Source of the DNA: a bacterium
GTDB lineage: Bacteria > SZUA-79 > Acidulodesulfobacterales > Acidulodesulfobacteraceae
NCBI GenBank assembly: GCA_003232385.1
Contig: QIJE01000022.1
Coordinates: 1-64,000 of the forward strand
DNA: 64,000 bases
Direction: 5' to 3'
In this document: positions 25,545 to 34,783 of the stretch, in pieces
Layout of the letters: each line of letters begins with the position of its first letter
Numbering within the stretch: position 1 is the stretch's first letter
Position numbers and translations under genes: made by a program
The notes under the pieces: generated by a model
Told to the model about the DNA's origin: nothing
Database searches by the model: none
What the model saw: only the letters and a program-made list of their open reading frames with translations

Positions 25545-27458
25545 TTAGTCTTCTTCTATGGTCGAAATATCGCCCTCGTCTATGCCTATATCCCGCGCCT
25601 TTAAAACCCTTCTCATAATTTTTCCGCTCCTCGTCTTCGGCAAGGAATCGACAAATTCTATCTCATCCGGCTTAGCTATAGGACCTAGCGTCTTACCGAC
25701 ATTAGACCTGATATCGTCCATCAGTGTATCACTTTTCTCTATATTAGGCTTTAAAACCACAAACGCCTTTATAGAATTTCCCTTAATATCGTGAGGTTTT
25801 CCTATAACGGCAGACTCCGCAACCGCTTCATGCGTAATTATTGCGCTTTCTATCTCCGCCGTTCCCAACCTGTATCCTGAGACCTTGATGACGTCGTCTA
25901 TCCTTCCCATAACATAAAAATATCCGTCTTTATCGCGTTTTGCTGCGTCTCCCGCCAGATAAACGTCGTTAAATTTAGAAAAATACGTTTTTTTATATCT
26001 ATCCTCATCCTTATAGATAGTCCTCATCATTGCGGGCCAAGGTTTCTTAATGACGAGATACCCTCCCTTGCCCGCCTCTACGCTTTTACCGCTCTCATCA
26101 AAAATATCGGCATCTATACCGAAAAACGGTTTTCCGCACGAACCCGGCTTTAAGGGCAATGATGGAACCGGGGTTATCAGAAACATGCCGGATTCCGTCT
26201 GCCACCATGTATCCATTATAGGGCATCTTTCTTTACCTATATGTTTGTGATACCAACGCCAAACCTCCGGATTTATCGGCTCCCCGACACTGCCGAGAAT
26301 TTTAAGGGAACTTAAGTTATGTCTATTCGGCCAGTTTTCACCAAATCTCATAATGCCCCTAATTGCCGTCGGCGATGTGTAAAAGATATTGACGCCGTGC
26401 TTCTCGACGATTTTCCACCATCTATCCGGATAAGGATAGTATGGTGAACCCTCTACCATAACGGTCGTCGCCCCGTTTATTAACGGCCCGTATATGATAT
26501 AGGAATGACCCGTTATCCACCCCGGGTCTGCGGCGCACCAATATGTATCGTTATCATTTATATTAAATACATATTTTGATGTTATGTATGTCCCGACGGA
26601 ATATCCGCCATGGACATGCAGTATCCCTTTGGGCTTTCCGGTAGTTCCCGACGTATATAGTATAAACAAAGGATCTTCGGAATCCATCTCTTCGGTTTTC
26701 AGATATGCATTAGCTATAGGCAGTTTCATGAGTTCATCGTAGTAAAAATCCCTTGACGTATCTATCGCGACATCCTTTCCCGTCCTCTTTACGACAATGA
26801 CGGTTTGAACGATGGGGGTTCTCGTAAGGGCTTCGTCCGCTATTTTTTTAAGCTCAATAACCTTACCCCCCCTATATGCGCCATCGGCGGTAATAAGCAG
26901 TTTGCTCTGAGCATCCGATATTCTGTCTCTTAACGCAAAAGCGGAAAAACCGGCATATACTACGCTATGAATTGCCCCTATCTTTGCACATGCAAGCATA
27001 CTTATGGCAATTTCCGGTATATTCGGCAAATATATAGTAACCGTATCCCCTTTTTTTACACCGAAACTTTTAAGAACATTTGCAAACTTATTCACCTCTT
27101 TGTAAAGGGAAAAATAGGTATAAACCCTCTCGCAACCGTCTTCACCCTCCCAGATTAGCGCAAGCTTGTTTTTGCGAAACGTCGTTACGTGCCTATCCAA
27201 TGCATTATAAACAATATTGGTCTTACCGCCGGTAAACCACTTATAAAAGGGCGGGTCGGATGCATCTAAAACCTTGTCGTAATGTTTAAACCAATTCAGC
27301 TGTTTTGCTATTTCGTCCCAGAACTTTTCGTTTTCTTTTATGGAATATTCATAGAGCCTATCGTAATTATCCACATAGCTGTTTTTTACGGTTTCCTTAG
27401 ACGGTTTATAAACTTCCTTTTCATACGTCAAACTATCAAAAGTTTCCAAGTAGCTCAC
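25545..27458 (-). CDS. acs: Acetyl-CoA synthetase (AMP-forming)
   Basis: Activates acetate to acetyl-CoA through acetyl-AMP. 637 aa. The core motif YTSGTTGKPKGILH is present, with WWQTESG, the GDAAKRDKDGYFYVMGRIDDVIKVSGYRLG hinge region, and near the C-terminus PKTRSGKIMRRVL, whose lysine is the usual acetylation site that switches the enzyme off. A very strong ribosome-binding site (AAGGAGGTGA) precedes the ATG. It follows the chemoreceptor gene by 37 bp and probably shares its transcript. This suggests use of acetate as carbon or energy source. Confidence 0.96.
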   Translation of the reverse strand: MSYLETFDSLTYEKEVYKPSKETVKNSYVDNYDRLYEYSIKENEKFWDEIAKQLNWFKHYDKVLDASDPPFYKWFTGGKTNIVYNALDRHVTTFRKNKLALIWEGEDGCERVYTYFSLYKEVNKFANVLKSFGVKKGDTVTIYLPNIPEIAISMLACAKIGAIHSVVYAGFSAFALRDRISDAQSKLLITADGAYRGGKVIELKKIADEALTRTPIVQTVIVVKRTGKDVAIDTSRDFYYDELMKLPIANAYLKTEEMDSEDPLFILYTSGTTGKPKGILHVHGGYSVGTYITSKYVFNINDNDTYWCAADPGWITGHSYIIYGPLINGATTVMVEGSPYYPYPDRWWKIVEKHGVNIFYTSPTAIRGIMRFGENWPNRHNLSSLKILGSVGEPINPEVWRWYHKHIGKERCPIMDTWWQTESGMFLITPVPSLPLKPGSCGKPFFGIDADIFDESGKSVEAGKGGYLVIKKPWPAMMRTIYKDEDRYKKTYFSKFNDVYLAGDAAKRDKDGYFYVMGRIDDVIKVSGYRLGTAEIESAIITHEAVAESAVIGKPHDIKGNSIKAFVVLKPNIEKSDTLMDDIRSNVGKTLGPIAKPDEIEFVDSLPKTRSGKIMRRVLKARDIGIDEGDISTIEED

Positions 27459-27495
27459 CTCCTTCCGATTAATTACTTAGCGTCAGATCTTAGAG

Positions 27496-29283
27496 TTAAT
27501 ATTGAAATTTTTTTAATATGCTGATAAGCTTCTCAAGCTCCCCATAAATAGAGACTGCCTCTTTAGCCGCATTTGAAGATTTTTCGGAATTAGATACCGA
27601 AAGATTAGAAACGGACTCTATATTTTGAGATATCTCGTTTGTAGCGGCAGTCTGTTCTTCCGATGCCGCCGCTATGGAACTGATTTGATCCGTGAGGCTT
27701 ATTATATTTTTTTCTATACTGCCTAAAGATTTACCGGCTTTTGAAGCATAGCCCACCGATAGATCCACTTCATGCAGGGTTGAATCCATAGACGACTTGG
27801 TATTCATAGTGCTATGCTGCATGGCCTGAACCTTAGACGCTATCTCCTTTGTAGCCCTGACCGTTCTTTCGGCTAACTTCCTCACTTCGTCGGCCACTAC
27901 GGCGAACCCCCTGCCGGACTCTCCCGCTCGAGCCGCTTCTATTGCGGCGTTAAGTGCAAGCAGGTTAGTCTGGTCGGCTATATCATTTATCACCGAGATT
28001 ATCTCTCCTATTTCAAAAGAACTCTTCTCCAATCCGTTTATAAGATCACCAAGTTGCTGCGTAAGAACGGCAACATTTTTAATCCCCGCAATAGACTTTT
28101 CTACAATATCAAAGCCTTCTTCCGCGCTGTCCGATGCTTCTTTAGCTATAGAGCTCACATTCTGGGCATTTTTCGCAATTTCCTTTATGGTCTGAGACAT
28201 CTCTTCCGAAGCCGCTGCTACGTGCGTTGCAAGTTCGGCTTGTTCGGAAGCCTTACCGCTTATTTCGTCCACATGCCCTTCTATAGAGGTGCTAACGTCG
28301 ACGATAACCATCGCCTCTTCGGTAATGGATTTCACTATTTCCCTTAACTCTATAATAAATTTATTAAATTCGTTAATAATGGACGTGATTTCATCATATA
28401 TGGAATTTTTGTAGACGTCACACCTTACACATATTGTCGTACCCTTGTTTCCATACTTATCCTGCTGTTTATCCCAGCATCTTTGTTCCAATTCGCCGTC
28501 TTCGAGCATGCAATTCTTGCTTTTTTTCATCATGATGGTTGCCCTATCGTAATAGTCCATGCGAATAAGCTTGCTTAAATCGCCGTCGCCCCTCACGATA
28601 TTGTTCAGCTTATTATAAACATCTTTCATGCTGTCTATAAAGATAAACTTTAATAAAAGGTATATGGCTAAAAGCGACAAAATGATAAAGATAACGGCAA
28701 GGATAATTACGTTTCTCATAAAAATACCGGAGGAATTCACGGTATTTCGGAGAGAATAGACGAGTTCGACCCCACCGAGTGTAGTCCCTGCCTTAACCGT
28801 ATGGCACGTAAGACAGTCTACGCCTCTTGACGACTTTTTCGCAATAAACGGAACGCCGACCCTCAAATATTTTTGACCGTTTTCTTCATAAACCTTCATT
28901 ATCTCCTTATTAGAATGAAGTATTTCTCTGTCAAATTTAGTTGTTGAAGCCTCTTGCCTTAAACCCGCTCCAAATTCTTTGTCTACCGCACTACTCCTTA
29001 CGATTTTGAAATACTTAATTCCCTTTATTTTTCTGTATATGCCGAATAGTTGTTTTCTATCCGCCTTTTTCGTTATACTTCCGTTAAGCATCATTGCGTT
29101 CAAGCCGGACAGCATCGTTTTTGCGGTAATTTCGGCATCAAACGATGTTATTTTCATAGACATTTTACTCTGATAAACTACGGAATAATAAGCCAAAAAA
29201 GAAAGGGCTAAAATTAAAATAATAAAGACGGAAGACAGCAGTTTAAACTTAATGGAAACCTTCTTAAGCTTAGATAGATTCAT
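27496..29283 (-). CDS. Methyl-accepting chemotaxis protein with haem-c motif
   Basis: A transmembrane chemoreceptor of about 595 aa. Numbered from an upstream GTG: TM1 17-36, periplasmic domain about 37-190, TM2 192-214, then a C-terminal signalling domain with the hairpin-tip signature [16 protein letters not shown]. The periplasmic domain contains C159-L-T-C162-H163, a c-type haem attachment motif, just before TM2. After TM2 a cytoplasmic cysteine group (C260, C271 in RCW, C287 and C290 in CVRCDVY) resembles a metal- or Fe-S-binding motif seen next to HAMP regions of other receptors. The ATG at 29283 has GGAG at 5 bp and is preferred to the GTG at 29289. The ligand is unknown; redox or gas sensing is an inference. 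Confidence 0.9.
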   Translation of the reverse strand: MNLSKLKKVSIKFKLLSSVFIILILALSFLAYYSVVYQSKMSMKITSFDAEITAKTMLSGLNAMMLNGSITKKADRKQLFGIYRKIKGIKYFKIVRSSAVDKEFGAGLRQEASTTKFDREILHSNKEIMKVYEENGQKYLRVGVPFIAKKSSRGVDCLTCHTVKAGTTLGGVELVYSLRNTVNSSGIFMRNVIILAVIFIILSLLAIYLLLKFIFIDSMKDVYNKLNNIVRGDGDLSKLIRMDYYDRATIMMKKSKNCMLEDGELEQRCWDKQQDKYGNKGTTICVRCDVYKNSIYDEITSIINEFNKFIIELREIVKSITEEAMVIVDVSTSIEGHVDEISGKASEQAELATHVAAASEEMSQTIKEIAKNAQNVSSIAKEASDSAEEGFDIVEKSIAGIKNVAVLTQQLGDLINGLEKSSFEIGEIISVINDIADQTNLLALNAAIEAARAGESGRGFAVVADEVRKLAERTVRATKEIASKVQAMQHSTMNTKSSMDSTLHEVDLSVGYASKAGKSLGSIEKNIISLTDQISSIAAASEEQTAATNEISQNIESVSNLSVSNSEKSSNAAKEAVSIYGELEKLISILKKFQY

Positions 29284-29587
29284 AAACACTCCATATTTGA
29301 AGTTACGAAATATATTGTTAAAGTAACCTATTTTATCAAAACATTTGTTAACATAATTTTAAATCAAACAAAAAAAAAATATTACAATTATCTATTAAAA
29401 TAATAAAAATAAATAATCAATTAAATTTATATATCTAATGATTTCTATATATAAACTGGCATCGACACATAATAAATCTACTGCAACACCCGGGTAAAAT
29501 TAAACAAATTGCTTGCACATATTATTATTTATAATTATAATATACCCTATATTTATGCTTTAAATCGTTGCTTACTTAAATTTATTA

Positions 29588-29616
29588 TTGACAAGAATAT
29601 TAAAAGCTATTAAAAT
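29588..29616 (+). promoter_or_regulatory. Strong sigma70-type promoter of rplU operon
   Basis: TTGACA at 29588-29593 and TAAAAT at 29611-29616 are separated by exactly 17 bp, a near-consensus promoter pointing at rplU. Initiation about 7 bp later leaves a leader of roughly 95 nt that includes the hairpin at 29630-29660. High expression fits a ribosomal-protein operon. Confidence 0.75.
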
Positions 29617-29629
29617 AACCTCTTTAAGC

Positions 29630-29660
29630 CACTTAAATATATCTTGAGATATTTTAAGTG
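29630..29660 (+). promoter_or_regulatory. Hairpin in the rplU leader
   Basis: The arms CACTTAAATATATC and GATATTTTAAGTG are nearly perfect inverted repeats (one bulged base) around a TTGA loop, placed between the promoter and rplU. A second, shorter stem with the same TTGA loop follows at about 29667-29680. Neither is followed by a run of T long enough for a clean terminator directly at the stem, so a leader that binds protein or slows decay is as likely as attenuation. Function is inferred. Confidence 0.5.
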
Positions 29661-29719
29661 CATATGCGTCTTGAGGCGTAAATTTAATTTAATTTTTATT
29701 CGGATAAAGAGGATTATCA

Positions 29720-30031
29720 ATGGACAATTACGCTATCATAAGCGCCGGTTCTAAACAATTTACCGTTTCCGCCGGGGATACTATAAGAATAGAAAGCACA
29801 GACAAAGAAAAGGGAGAGGAGATAACATTTAAACCGTTAATGTTAAAAAATAGCGACGGTTTGCTGATCAAAAAACAGGCTTTGCAGAACATAAGCGTGA
29901 CAGGTATCGTCGTCAGAAACGGAAGAGCAAAAAAAATTATAGTTTTTAAAATGAAACGCCGCAAAGACGAGAGAAAGAAAAGAGGCCACAGACAAAATTT
30001 TACCGAAGTTAGAATAACGGCCATTTCCTAA
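29720..30031 (+). CDS. rplU: 50S ribosomal protein L21
   Basis: bL21, 103 aa, binds 23S rRNA during early 50S assembly. It has the usual N-terminus [20 protein letters not shown] and the C-terminal signature [21 protein letters not shown]. First gene of the plus-strand block, with ribosome-binding site AGAGG. rpmA follows 31 bp later, the near-universal rplU-rpmA pair. Confidence 0.98.
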   Translation: MDNYAIISAGSKQFTVSAGDTIRIESTDKEKGEEITFKPLMLKNSDGLLIKKQALQNISVTGIVVRNGRAKKIIVFKMKRRKDERKKRGHRQNFTEVRITAIS

Positions 30032-30062
30032 TTTAAATTTTCAAAAATATCGGAGTGATATC

Positions 30063-30323
30063 ATGGCGCACAAAAAAGCAGGCGGCAGTTCAAGAAACGG
30101 AAGAGATAGCCACGGACAGAGAAGGGGAGTGAAAAGATTTGGAGGACAGTTGGTAAAACCCGGAGAGATTATCGTCCGGCAGGTCGGTTCTTCTTTTCAT
30201 CCCGGAAAACACGTTAAATCAGGGAAAGATTATACAATTTATTCCATAATAAAGGGTTTTGTTAAATTTCACACCGGAAAAAATAACAGAAAATTCATTA
30301 GCGTTATTCCGGCAGAACAATAA
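30063..30323 (+). CDS. rpmA: 50S ribosomal protein L27
   Basis: bL27, 86 aa, whose flexible N-terminal tail reaches the peptidyl-transferase centre. The N-terminus [16 protein letters not shown] is the Gram-negative form, with no Firmicute-type cleavable extension, followed by [10 protein letters not shown] and the [10 protein letters not shown] segment. Followed after about 96 bp by obgE. Confidence 0.98.
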   Translation: MAHKKAGGSSRNGRDSHGQRRGVKRFGGQLVKPGEIIVRQVGSSFHPGKHVKSGKDYTIYSIIKGFVKFHTGKNNRKFISVIPAEQ

Positions 30324-30419
30324 TAAATTCGCAAAATATTAGATTTTAACCTTATCTACGCTTATTATGCAATTTCTTTCCATTTATCTTAAACTATTAT
30401 AGTTCTTTAAGTCATTTTT

Positions 30420-31454
30420 ATGAGATTCGTCGATAGTGCCGTAATCACCATGGCTTCCGGTAACGGCGGCAAGGGTGCCGTAAGCTTCAGAAGAGAAAAA
30501 TTTATTCCTAAAGGGGGTCCGGATGGCGGAGACGGCGGAGACGGCGGAGATCTAATATTTGAAGCATCCCATAATATATCCAGCCTACTCGACTTTAGAT
30601 ATAAACCCAAATTTATCGCCGAAAACGGGGGTAACGGCCGGGAAAACAATAAGAAGGGGAGAAGAGGAGGGGATGAAGTCATAATGGTTCCCGTAGGGAC
30701 GACGGTAACGGATTATGATTCAAACGATGTCATGGCCGACCTCACAAAAGACGGGGGAAGAATTATTCTACTTAGAGGGGGGATCGGGGGCAAGGGTAAT
30801 GCGTTTTTTAAATCCTCGGTAAATAGAAAACCGCGCTTTTCTCAACCGGGAACCTTCGGAAAAACAAGAAAGGTTTGTCTTACATTAAAAAGCCTCGGTG
30901 ATATAGGCATAATAGGACTTCCAAATGCAGGAAAATCTACCCTTATTTCTAAATTAACCGGCTCACGTCCAAAAATAGCCCCATATCCTTTTACCACAAA
31001 AATACCCCATCTCGGTGTTTCTTACGACGAAAATTCAGATAAAAGCCTCACTCTAATAGATATACCCGGGATAATAAAGGGGGCATCCGAAGGCATGGGA
31101 TTAGGCTTAAGGTTTTTAAAACACATAGAAAGGTCGGATATGCTCCTTCACCTGATAGAGATAGGGAGCATAAAAGAAATTAAAAACAGGTATGAAACCG
31201 TTGTAAAAGAAATTGCCGAATATAACGAGGACATACTGAAAAAAAAGCAGATAGCAACAATAAACAAAATGGATCTAATATATGATGAGAAAGAATTAGA
31301 CGAAATAAAGAATGAAATGAATAAATATTTTGCGGAAAAAAATATGGCACTGTTTTTTATCTCCGCTTATACCGGTGCAGGCATAAGCGAGCTCAAGAAT
31401 ACCTTGAACGCAACGGTGAAAAAGCGCGAAATATGTAATTTATCTAAAGATTAG
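30420..31454 (+). CDS. obgE: GTPase Obg/CgtA
   Basis: Essential large-subunit assembly GTPase, linked to the stringent response. 344 aa. The glycine-rich Obg domain (1-158; GGDGGDGGD, RRGGDEVIMVPVGT) is followed by a G domain with G1 GLPNAGKST, G3 DIPGIIKGASEGMGLG and G4 NKMD. The variable C-terminal OCT domain is absent, as in many bacteria. No good ribosome-binding site precedes the ATG. Third gene of the common rplU-rpmA-obgE order. Confidence 0.97.
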   Translation: MRFVDSAVITMASGNGGKGAVSFRREKFIPKGGPDGGDGGDGGDLIFEASHNISSLLDFRYKPKFIAENGGNGRENNKKGRRGGDEVIMVPVGTTVTDYDSNDVMADLTKDGGRIILLRGGIGGKGNAFFKSSVNRKPRFSQPGTFGKTRKVCLTLKSLGDIGIIGLPNAGKSTLISKLTGSRPKIAPYPFTTKIPHLGVSYDENSDKSLTLIDIPGIIKGASEGMGLGLRFLKHIERSDMLLHLIEIGSIKEIKNRYETVVKEIAEYNEDILKKKQIATINKMDLIYDEKELDEIKNEMNKYFAEKNMALFFISAYTGAGISELKNTLNATVKKREICNLSKD

Positions 31455-31489
31455 ACTACAATCAACAAGCCGTGACTTAGATAAACCAA

Positions 31490-32338
31490 ATGACAGAAAA
31501 TTTAAATATATATCTTAATACAAAGAAGAGAATAGTTATAAAAATAGGCACGCGTATACTCTTGGACAGGGAGGGCAAACCGTCTCTATCCGCATTTAAA
31601 AGAATTTGCGAATTCTCTTCATCCTTGATCCGGCAGGGAAAGAAAGTAATATTGGTTTCATCCGGAGCAATCGCCGCGGGAAGGAGTCTGTTAAATATAA
31701 ATCCGAGGGCGGATACCTTCAGTATACCGGAGAAACAGGCTTTCGCCTCTTGCGGGCAAGCTATTTTAATGCGAAATTATAATGCCTGCTTTAAAAAATA
31801 CGGCATTAAAACAGCCCAAATCTTATTGACAAAGGATGATATATCCGTCGGAAAGAGGTTTGCCAATGCAAGAAACACTATATATGAATTGCTGAATCAC
31901 GGGGTCGTTCCGATTATAAATGAAAACGATACTGTTTCTTATGAAGAAATAAAATTTTCTGATAACGATCATTTATCGGCGCTTATTTTAAATCTGGTAT
32001 GCGCGGATATGTTCGTAATTCTCTCCGACGTCAACGGGGTTTATGATAAAAATCCGGCGATATATAAAAATGCAAAATCCGTAAAGATAATCGATAACAT
32101 AAGAACATACGTAAAAAATTTTAAAGAATCTTCTAAAAATTCATACGGAACCGGGGGGATGAAGTCTAAACTATACGCATCTCTTATCGCATCGATCAAC
32201 GGTATAGATACGATTATTATCTCCGGAAAAAACAAAAAAAGCCTTAATTCCTTTATTAGCGGAAAATCTACCGGAACGTTTATACCGTCTTCGGTTAATA
32301 AAATTAACCCAAAAAATACCGACTTTTATCTGCTTTAG
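31490..32338 (+). CDS. proB: Glutamate 5-kinase, kinase domain only
   Basis: First enzyme of proline synthesis, phosphorylating glutamate on the gamma-carboxyl. 282 aa. The amino-acid-kinase fold is complete: VIKIGTRIL near the N-terminus, LVSSGAIAAGR, INENDTVSYEE, FSDNDHLSA and GTGGMKSKLYA. The protein ends after the kinase domain; the C-terminal PUA domain of the E. coli type (about 370 aa) is not encoded. proA follows 42 bp later. Confidence 0.95.
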   Translation: MTENLNIYLNTKKRIVIKIGTRILLDREGKPSLSAFKRICEFSSSLIRQGKKVILVSSGAIAAGRSLLNINPRADTFSIPEKQAFASCGQAILMRNYNACFKKYGIKTAQILLTKDDISVGKRFANARNTIYELLNHGVVPIINENDTVSYEEIKFSDNDHLSALILNLVCADMFVILSDVNGVYDKNPAIYKNAKSVKIIDNIRTYVKNFKESSKNSYGTGGMKSKLYASLIASINGIDTIIISGKNKKSLNSFISGKSTGTFIPSSVNKINPKNTDFYLL

Positions 32339-32380
32339 TCGTTAATAAACGAACATAACAATGAAACAAAGGGGGATATT

Positions 32381-33667
32381 ATGAATCGGGTACAAGAAGC
32401 AGCATCCGCAATATCTATAGAAGAAATTGCCAAAAAAGTGAATGAATCAAGCAGCTTTATTGCAAATGCAGATTCTAAAACAAAGATTAACGTACTGGAG
32501 ACCCTCAAAAATCTTTTAATAGAGCATAAGAGTGATATAATCACAGAAAATACGAAAGACATCGAAAATGCAAAATCATGCGGACTCGGCGAAGCGATTA
32601 CCGATAGGCTTTTTATTTCGGAAAAGACATTCGGCTCCATGATAGCATCCATAGAAGACGTAATGAGAATTAAAGACCCGATAGGAGAGATAGAAAATAT
32701 AGCGGCAAGACCTAACGGGCTGATGGTCGGAAAGATGCGGATACCACTAGGCGTCATTGGATTAATTTACGAATCCAGACCCAACGTTACCGTAGATGCG
32801 TCAATACTCTGTCTGCTATCCGGAAATGCCGTAATCCTGAGGGGCGGCTCCGAGGCATTTAATTCAAACAAAATATTAGCTTACATTATATCGAAAAGCT
32901 TAAAGATTAACGGTCTTCCCCCAGAAACGGTTTCAATGGTTCCCTATACCGACAGGTCGGCTGTAAAGGAATTAATTTCGCAGAAAAAATATATTGACTT
33001 AATAATACCGAGGGGTGGCGAAGGGCTTATCTCGTTCGTTACTGAAAATTCTAAAATTCCGGTAATAAAACACGACAAGGGAATATGCCATATATATGTA
33101 GACAAAGACGCCGATATCAAAAAATCTATTGAAGTAGTTATTAACGCAAAAGCACAAAGGCCTTCCGTTTGCAATGCATTGGAAACGCTCCTGATTCATT
33201 CGGAAATAGCGGATAAATTTATTCCGTATATGCTTGCGGAACTCGAAAGGGCCGGCATTGATACGAGAACAGACGGTAAAATCTTTAGTGATTACAAAAA
33301 TAAATTTAACTTTATAGAAGCCGCCGACGATATGGACTGGGATACCGAATATTTAAGCCTTACTTTGTCTGTAAAATTAGTCGAAAATATGAATGAAGCA
33401 ATAATGCATATTGAGCGACACGGCTCCTATCATACGGAAGCAATACTGACCGAGAATTATACGAACGCCTTGGAATTCATTAGAAGGGTAAATTCATCAT
33501 GTGTTTTAATAAATGCCTCAACCAGATTTAACGACGGTTTCGAACTGGGGCTTGGGACTGAAATAGGCATATCTACTTCAAAAATCCATGCCTTCGGGCC
33601 TATGGGGGTCAGAGAGCTTACCACAACGAAATTCATCGTCTTCGGCAACTATCAGAAAAGATTATGA
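32381..33667 (+). CDS. proA: Gamma-glutamyl phosphate reductase
   Basis: Second enzyme of proline synthesis, NADPH-dependent, aldehyde-dehydrogenase superfamily. 428 aa. Visible are RIPLGVIGLIYESRPNVTVDA, GNAVILRGGSEAFNSN, the catalytic cysteine in KHDKGICHIYVD, and the C-terminal GLGTEIGISTSKIHAFGPMG. Ribosome-binding site AAAGGGGG. The stop overlaps the nadD start by 4 bp. Confidence 0.97.
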   Translation: MNRVQEAASAISIEEIAKKVNESSSFIANADSKTKINVLETLKNLLIEHKSDIITENTKDIENAKSCGLGEAITDRLFISEKTFGSMIASIEDVMRIKDPIGEIENIAARPNGLMVGKMRIPLGVIGLIYESRPNVTVDASILCLLSGNAVILRGGSEAFNSNKILAYIISKSLKINGLPPETVSMVPYTDRSAVKELISQKKYIDLIIPRGGEGLISFVTENSKIPVIKHDKGICHIYVDKDADIKKSIEVVINAKAQRPSVCNALETLLIHSEIADKFIPYMLAELERAGIDTRTDGKIFSDYKNKFNFIEAADDMDWDTEYLSLTLSVKLVENMNEAIMHIERHGSYHTEAILTENYTNALEFIRRVNSSCVLINASTRFNDGFELGLGTEIGISTSKIHAFGPMGVRELTTTKFIVFGNYQKRL

Positions 33668-34317
33668 AAATCGGGATTTTCGGAGGGACGTTTGATCCAA
33701 TTCACTATGGACACTTAAGGGCGGCGGAAGAAACGGCGGAAAGGCTTAAATTGGACAAAGTCATATTCGTTCCTACAAATATAACATCCGACAAAAAAGA
33801 GACTCTGCTTAAACCGGAAAAAAGGCTTAAAATGATAAACATCGCAATAAAAAGCCGCGAGAGATTTGAAGCCTCGGATATTGAAATAAAAAGGGGGGGC
33901 TTTTCCTATTCTTACGATACAATTGTTCAGCTTAAATATATATATCCCCAAGACGAATTATATTTTATCGTCGGTGTAGATACCTATTTGGGAATTAAAA
34001 ACTGGAAAAACGGCAAGAAAATATTCGACATAATTAATTTTATTATAGTAAGCAGGGCATGTAAAGAGCCGGGCTTGAATAATTTAACAAAGCTCAAAAA
34101 CTTTTTGCCCGATGAATTAAAAAACGGCATAATTTCCGATTATACTGAAAATAGGCTTATCACTTCAAAAAACAAATTTATATACTTTTTAAAAATCACC
34201 GGATTGGATATTTCATCAACGGATATAAGAAACAATTTTAAAAATAATGTTTCGAATCTCTTTTTGTTGCCAAATGAGGTTATTAATTATATAATAAATA
34301 ATAAGTCGTATTTTTAA
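33664..34317 (+). CDS. nadD: Nicotinate-nucleotide adenylyltransferase
   Basis: Joins nicotinate mononucleotide and ATP to form deamido-NAD. 217 aa. The N-terminal nucleotidyltransferase motif GGTFDPIHYGHLRAAEE (residues 6-22) and the C-terminal ISSTDIRNN phosphate-binding motif are intact. Translation is coupled to proA by ATGA. The proBA-nadD-rsfS order is familiar from Deltaproteobacteria. Confidence 0.97.
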   Translation: MKIGIFGGTFDPIHYGHLRAAEETAERLKLDKVIFVPTNITSDKKETLLKPEKRLKMINIAIKSRERFEASDIEIKRGGFSYSYDTIVQLKYIYPQDELYFIVGVDTYLGIKNWKNGKKIFDIINFIIVSRACKEPGLNNLTKLKNFLPDELKNGIISDYTENRLITSKNKFIYFLKITGLDISSTDIRNNFKNNVSNLFLLPNEVINYIINNKSYF

Positions 34318-34331
34318 ATTCGTTAAATTTT

Positions 34332-34338
34332 AAGGTGA
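34332..34338 (+). promoter_or_regulatory. Ribosome-binding site pointing to a non-standard rsfS start
   Basis: AAGGTGA lies just after the nadD stop and 5 bp before ATA (34344) or 8 bp before ATC (34347). It is the only Shine-Dalgarno-like site near the N-terminus of rsfS and is directly followed by the rsfS frame, which opens after a TAA at 34341-34343. Confidence 0.55.
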
Positions 34339-34343
34339 TATAA

Positions 34344-34742
34344 ATAATCGAAACAGTAAAAACAAACAGAAAACCGCTTAAGAGAACCAACAAAGACATC
34401 AGGCTTATCATAGATTCTCTTTTAGAAAAAAAGGCTCACACCGTAGTGGTGCTTGATGTAAGGAGAGTTTCGGAAATGACTGATTTTATAATTATAGCGG
34501 GGGGCTCGTCAAATCGTCAGCTAAAAGCAATTGCGAGTAATCTTATCAAGTCATTAAAAAAACGCCCTATAGGACAAGAAGGCATCTCTACTCCCGGTTC
34601 AATGTGGATTGCAATAGATTACGGCAGTATCATGATACACCTGATTCATGATGATTTACGGGCATATTATGACATAGAAGGATTGTGGCCGGAAGCAAAG
34701 GAATTAATAGTTGAAGCTTGCACCGATGAAGAACCCGCCTAA
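34344..34742 (+). CDS. rsfS: Ribosome silencing factor RsfS (Iojap family)
   Basis: Binds uL14 and blocks subunit joining when nutrients are short. The family's N-terminal helix and first strand (DIRLIIDSLLEKKAHTVVVLDVRRVSEMTDF) are encoded in one frame from about 34395, but no ATG, GTG or TTG lies in that frame before GTG 34446, which would cut off the helix. The frame opens after TAA at 34341, and a Shine-Dalgarno site precedes ATA (34344) and ATC (34347). I therefore place the start there (about 132 aa); the conservative GTG start gives 98 aa. Conserved EGxSTPGSMWIAIDYG and YYDIEGLWPEA-type segments are present. Follows nadD directly. Confidence 0.8.
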   Translation: MIETVKTNRKPLKRTNKDIRLIIDSLLEKKAHTVVVLDVRRVSEMTDFIIIAGGSSNRQLKAIASNLIKSLKKRPIGQEGISTPGSMWIAIDYGSIMIHLIHDDLRAYYDIEGLWPEAKELIVEACTDEEPA

Positions 34743-34783
34743 AGGGCTATTATAATTTTAACATTTCGAATATACTTACATTT

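Larger units (their letters stand above)
29284..29719. other. Divergent AT-rich intergenic region
   Basis: This 436-bp stretch separates the chemoreceptor gene (minus) from rplU (plus). I see no coding sequence. The right end holds a strong promoter and a leader hairpin, listed separately. The left end must hold the receptor promoter: TTGATA with a TA-rich -10 about 17-19 bp away can be made out on the minus strand around 29310-29335, but it is not distinctive, and I see no clear flagellar (sigma28) consensus. The middle is long runs of A and T. Confidence 0.6.
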
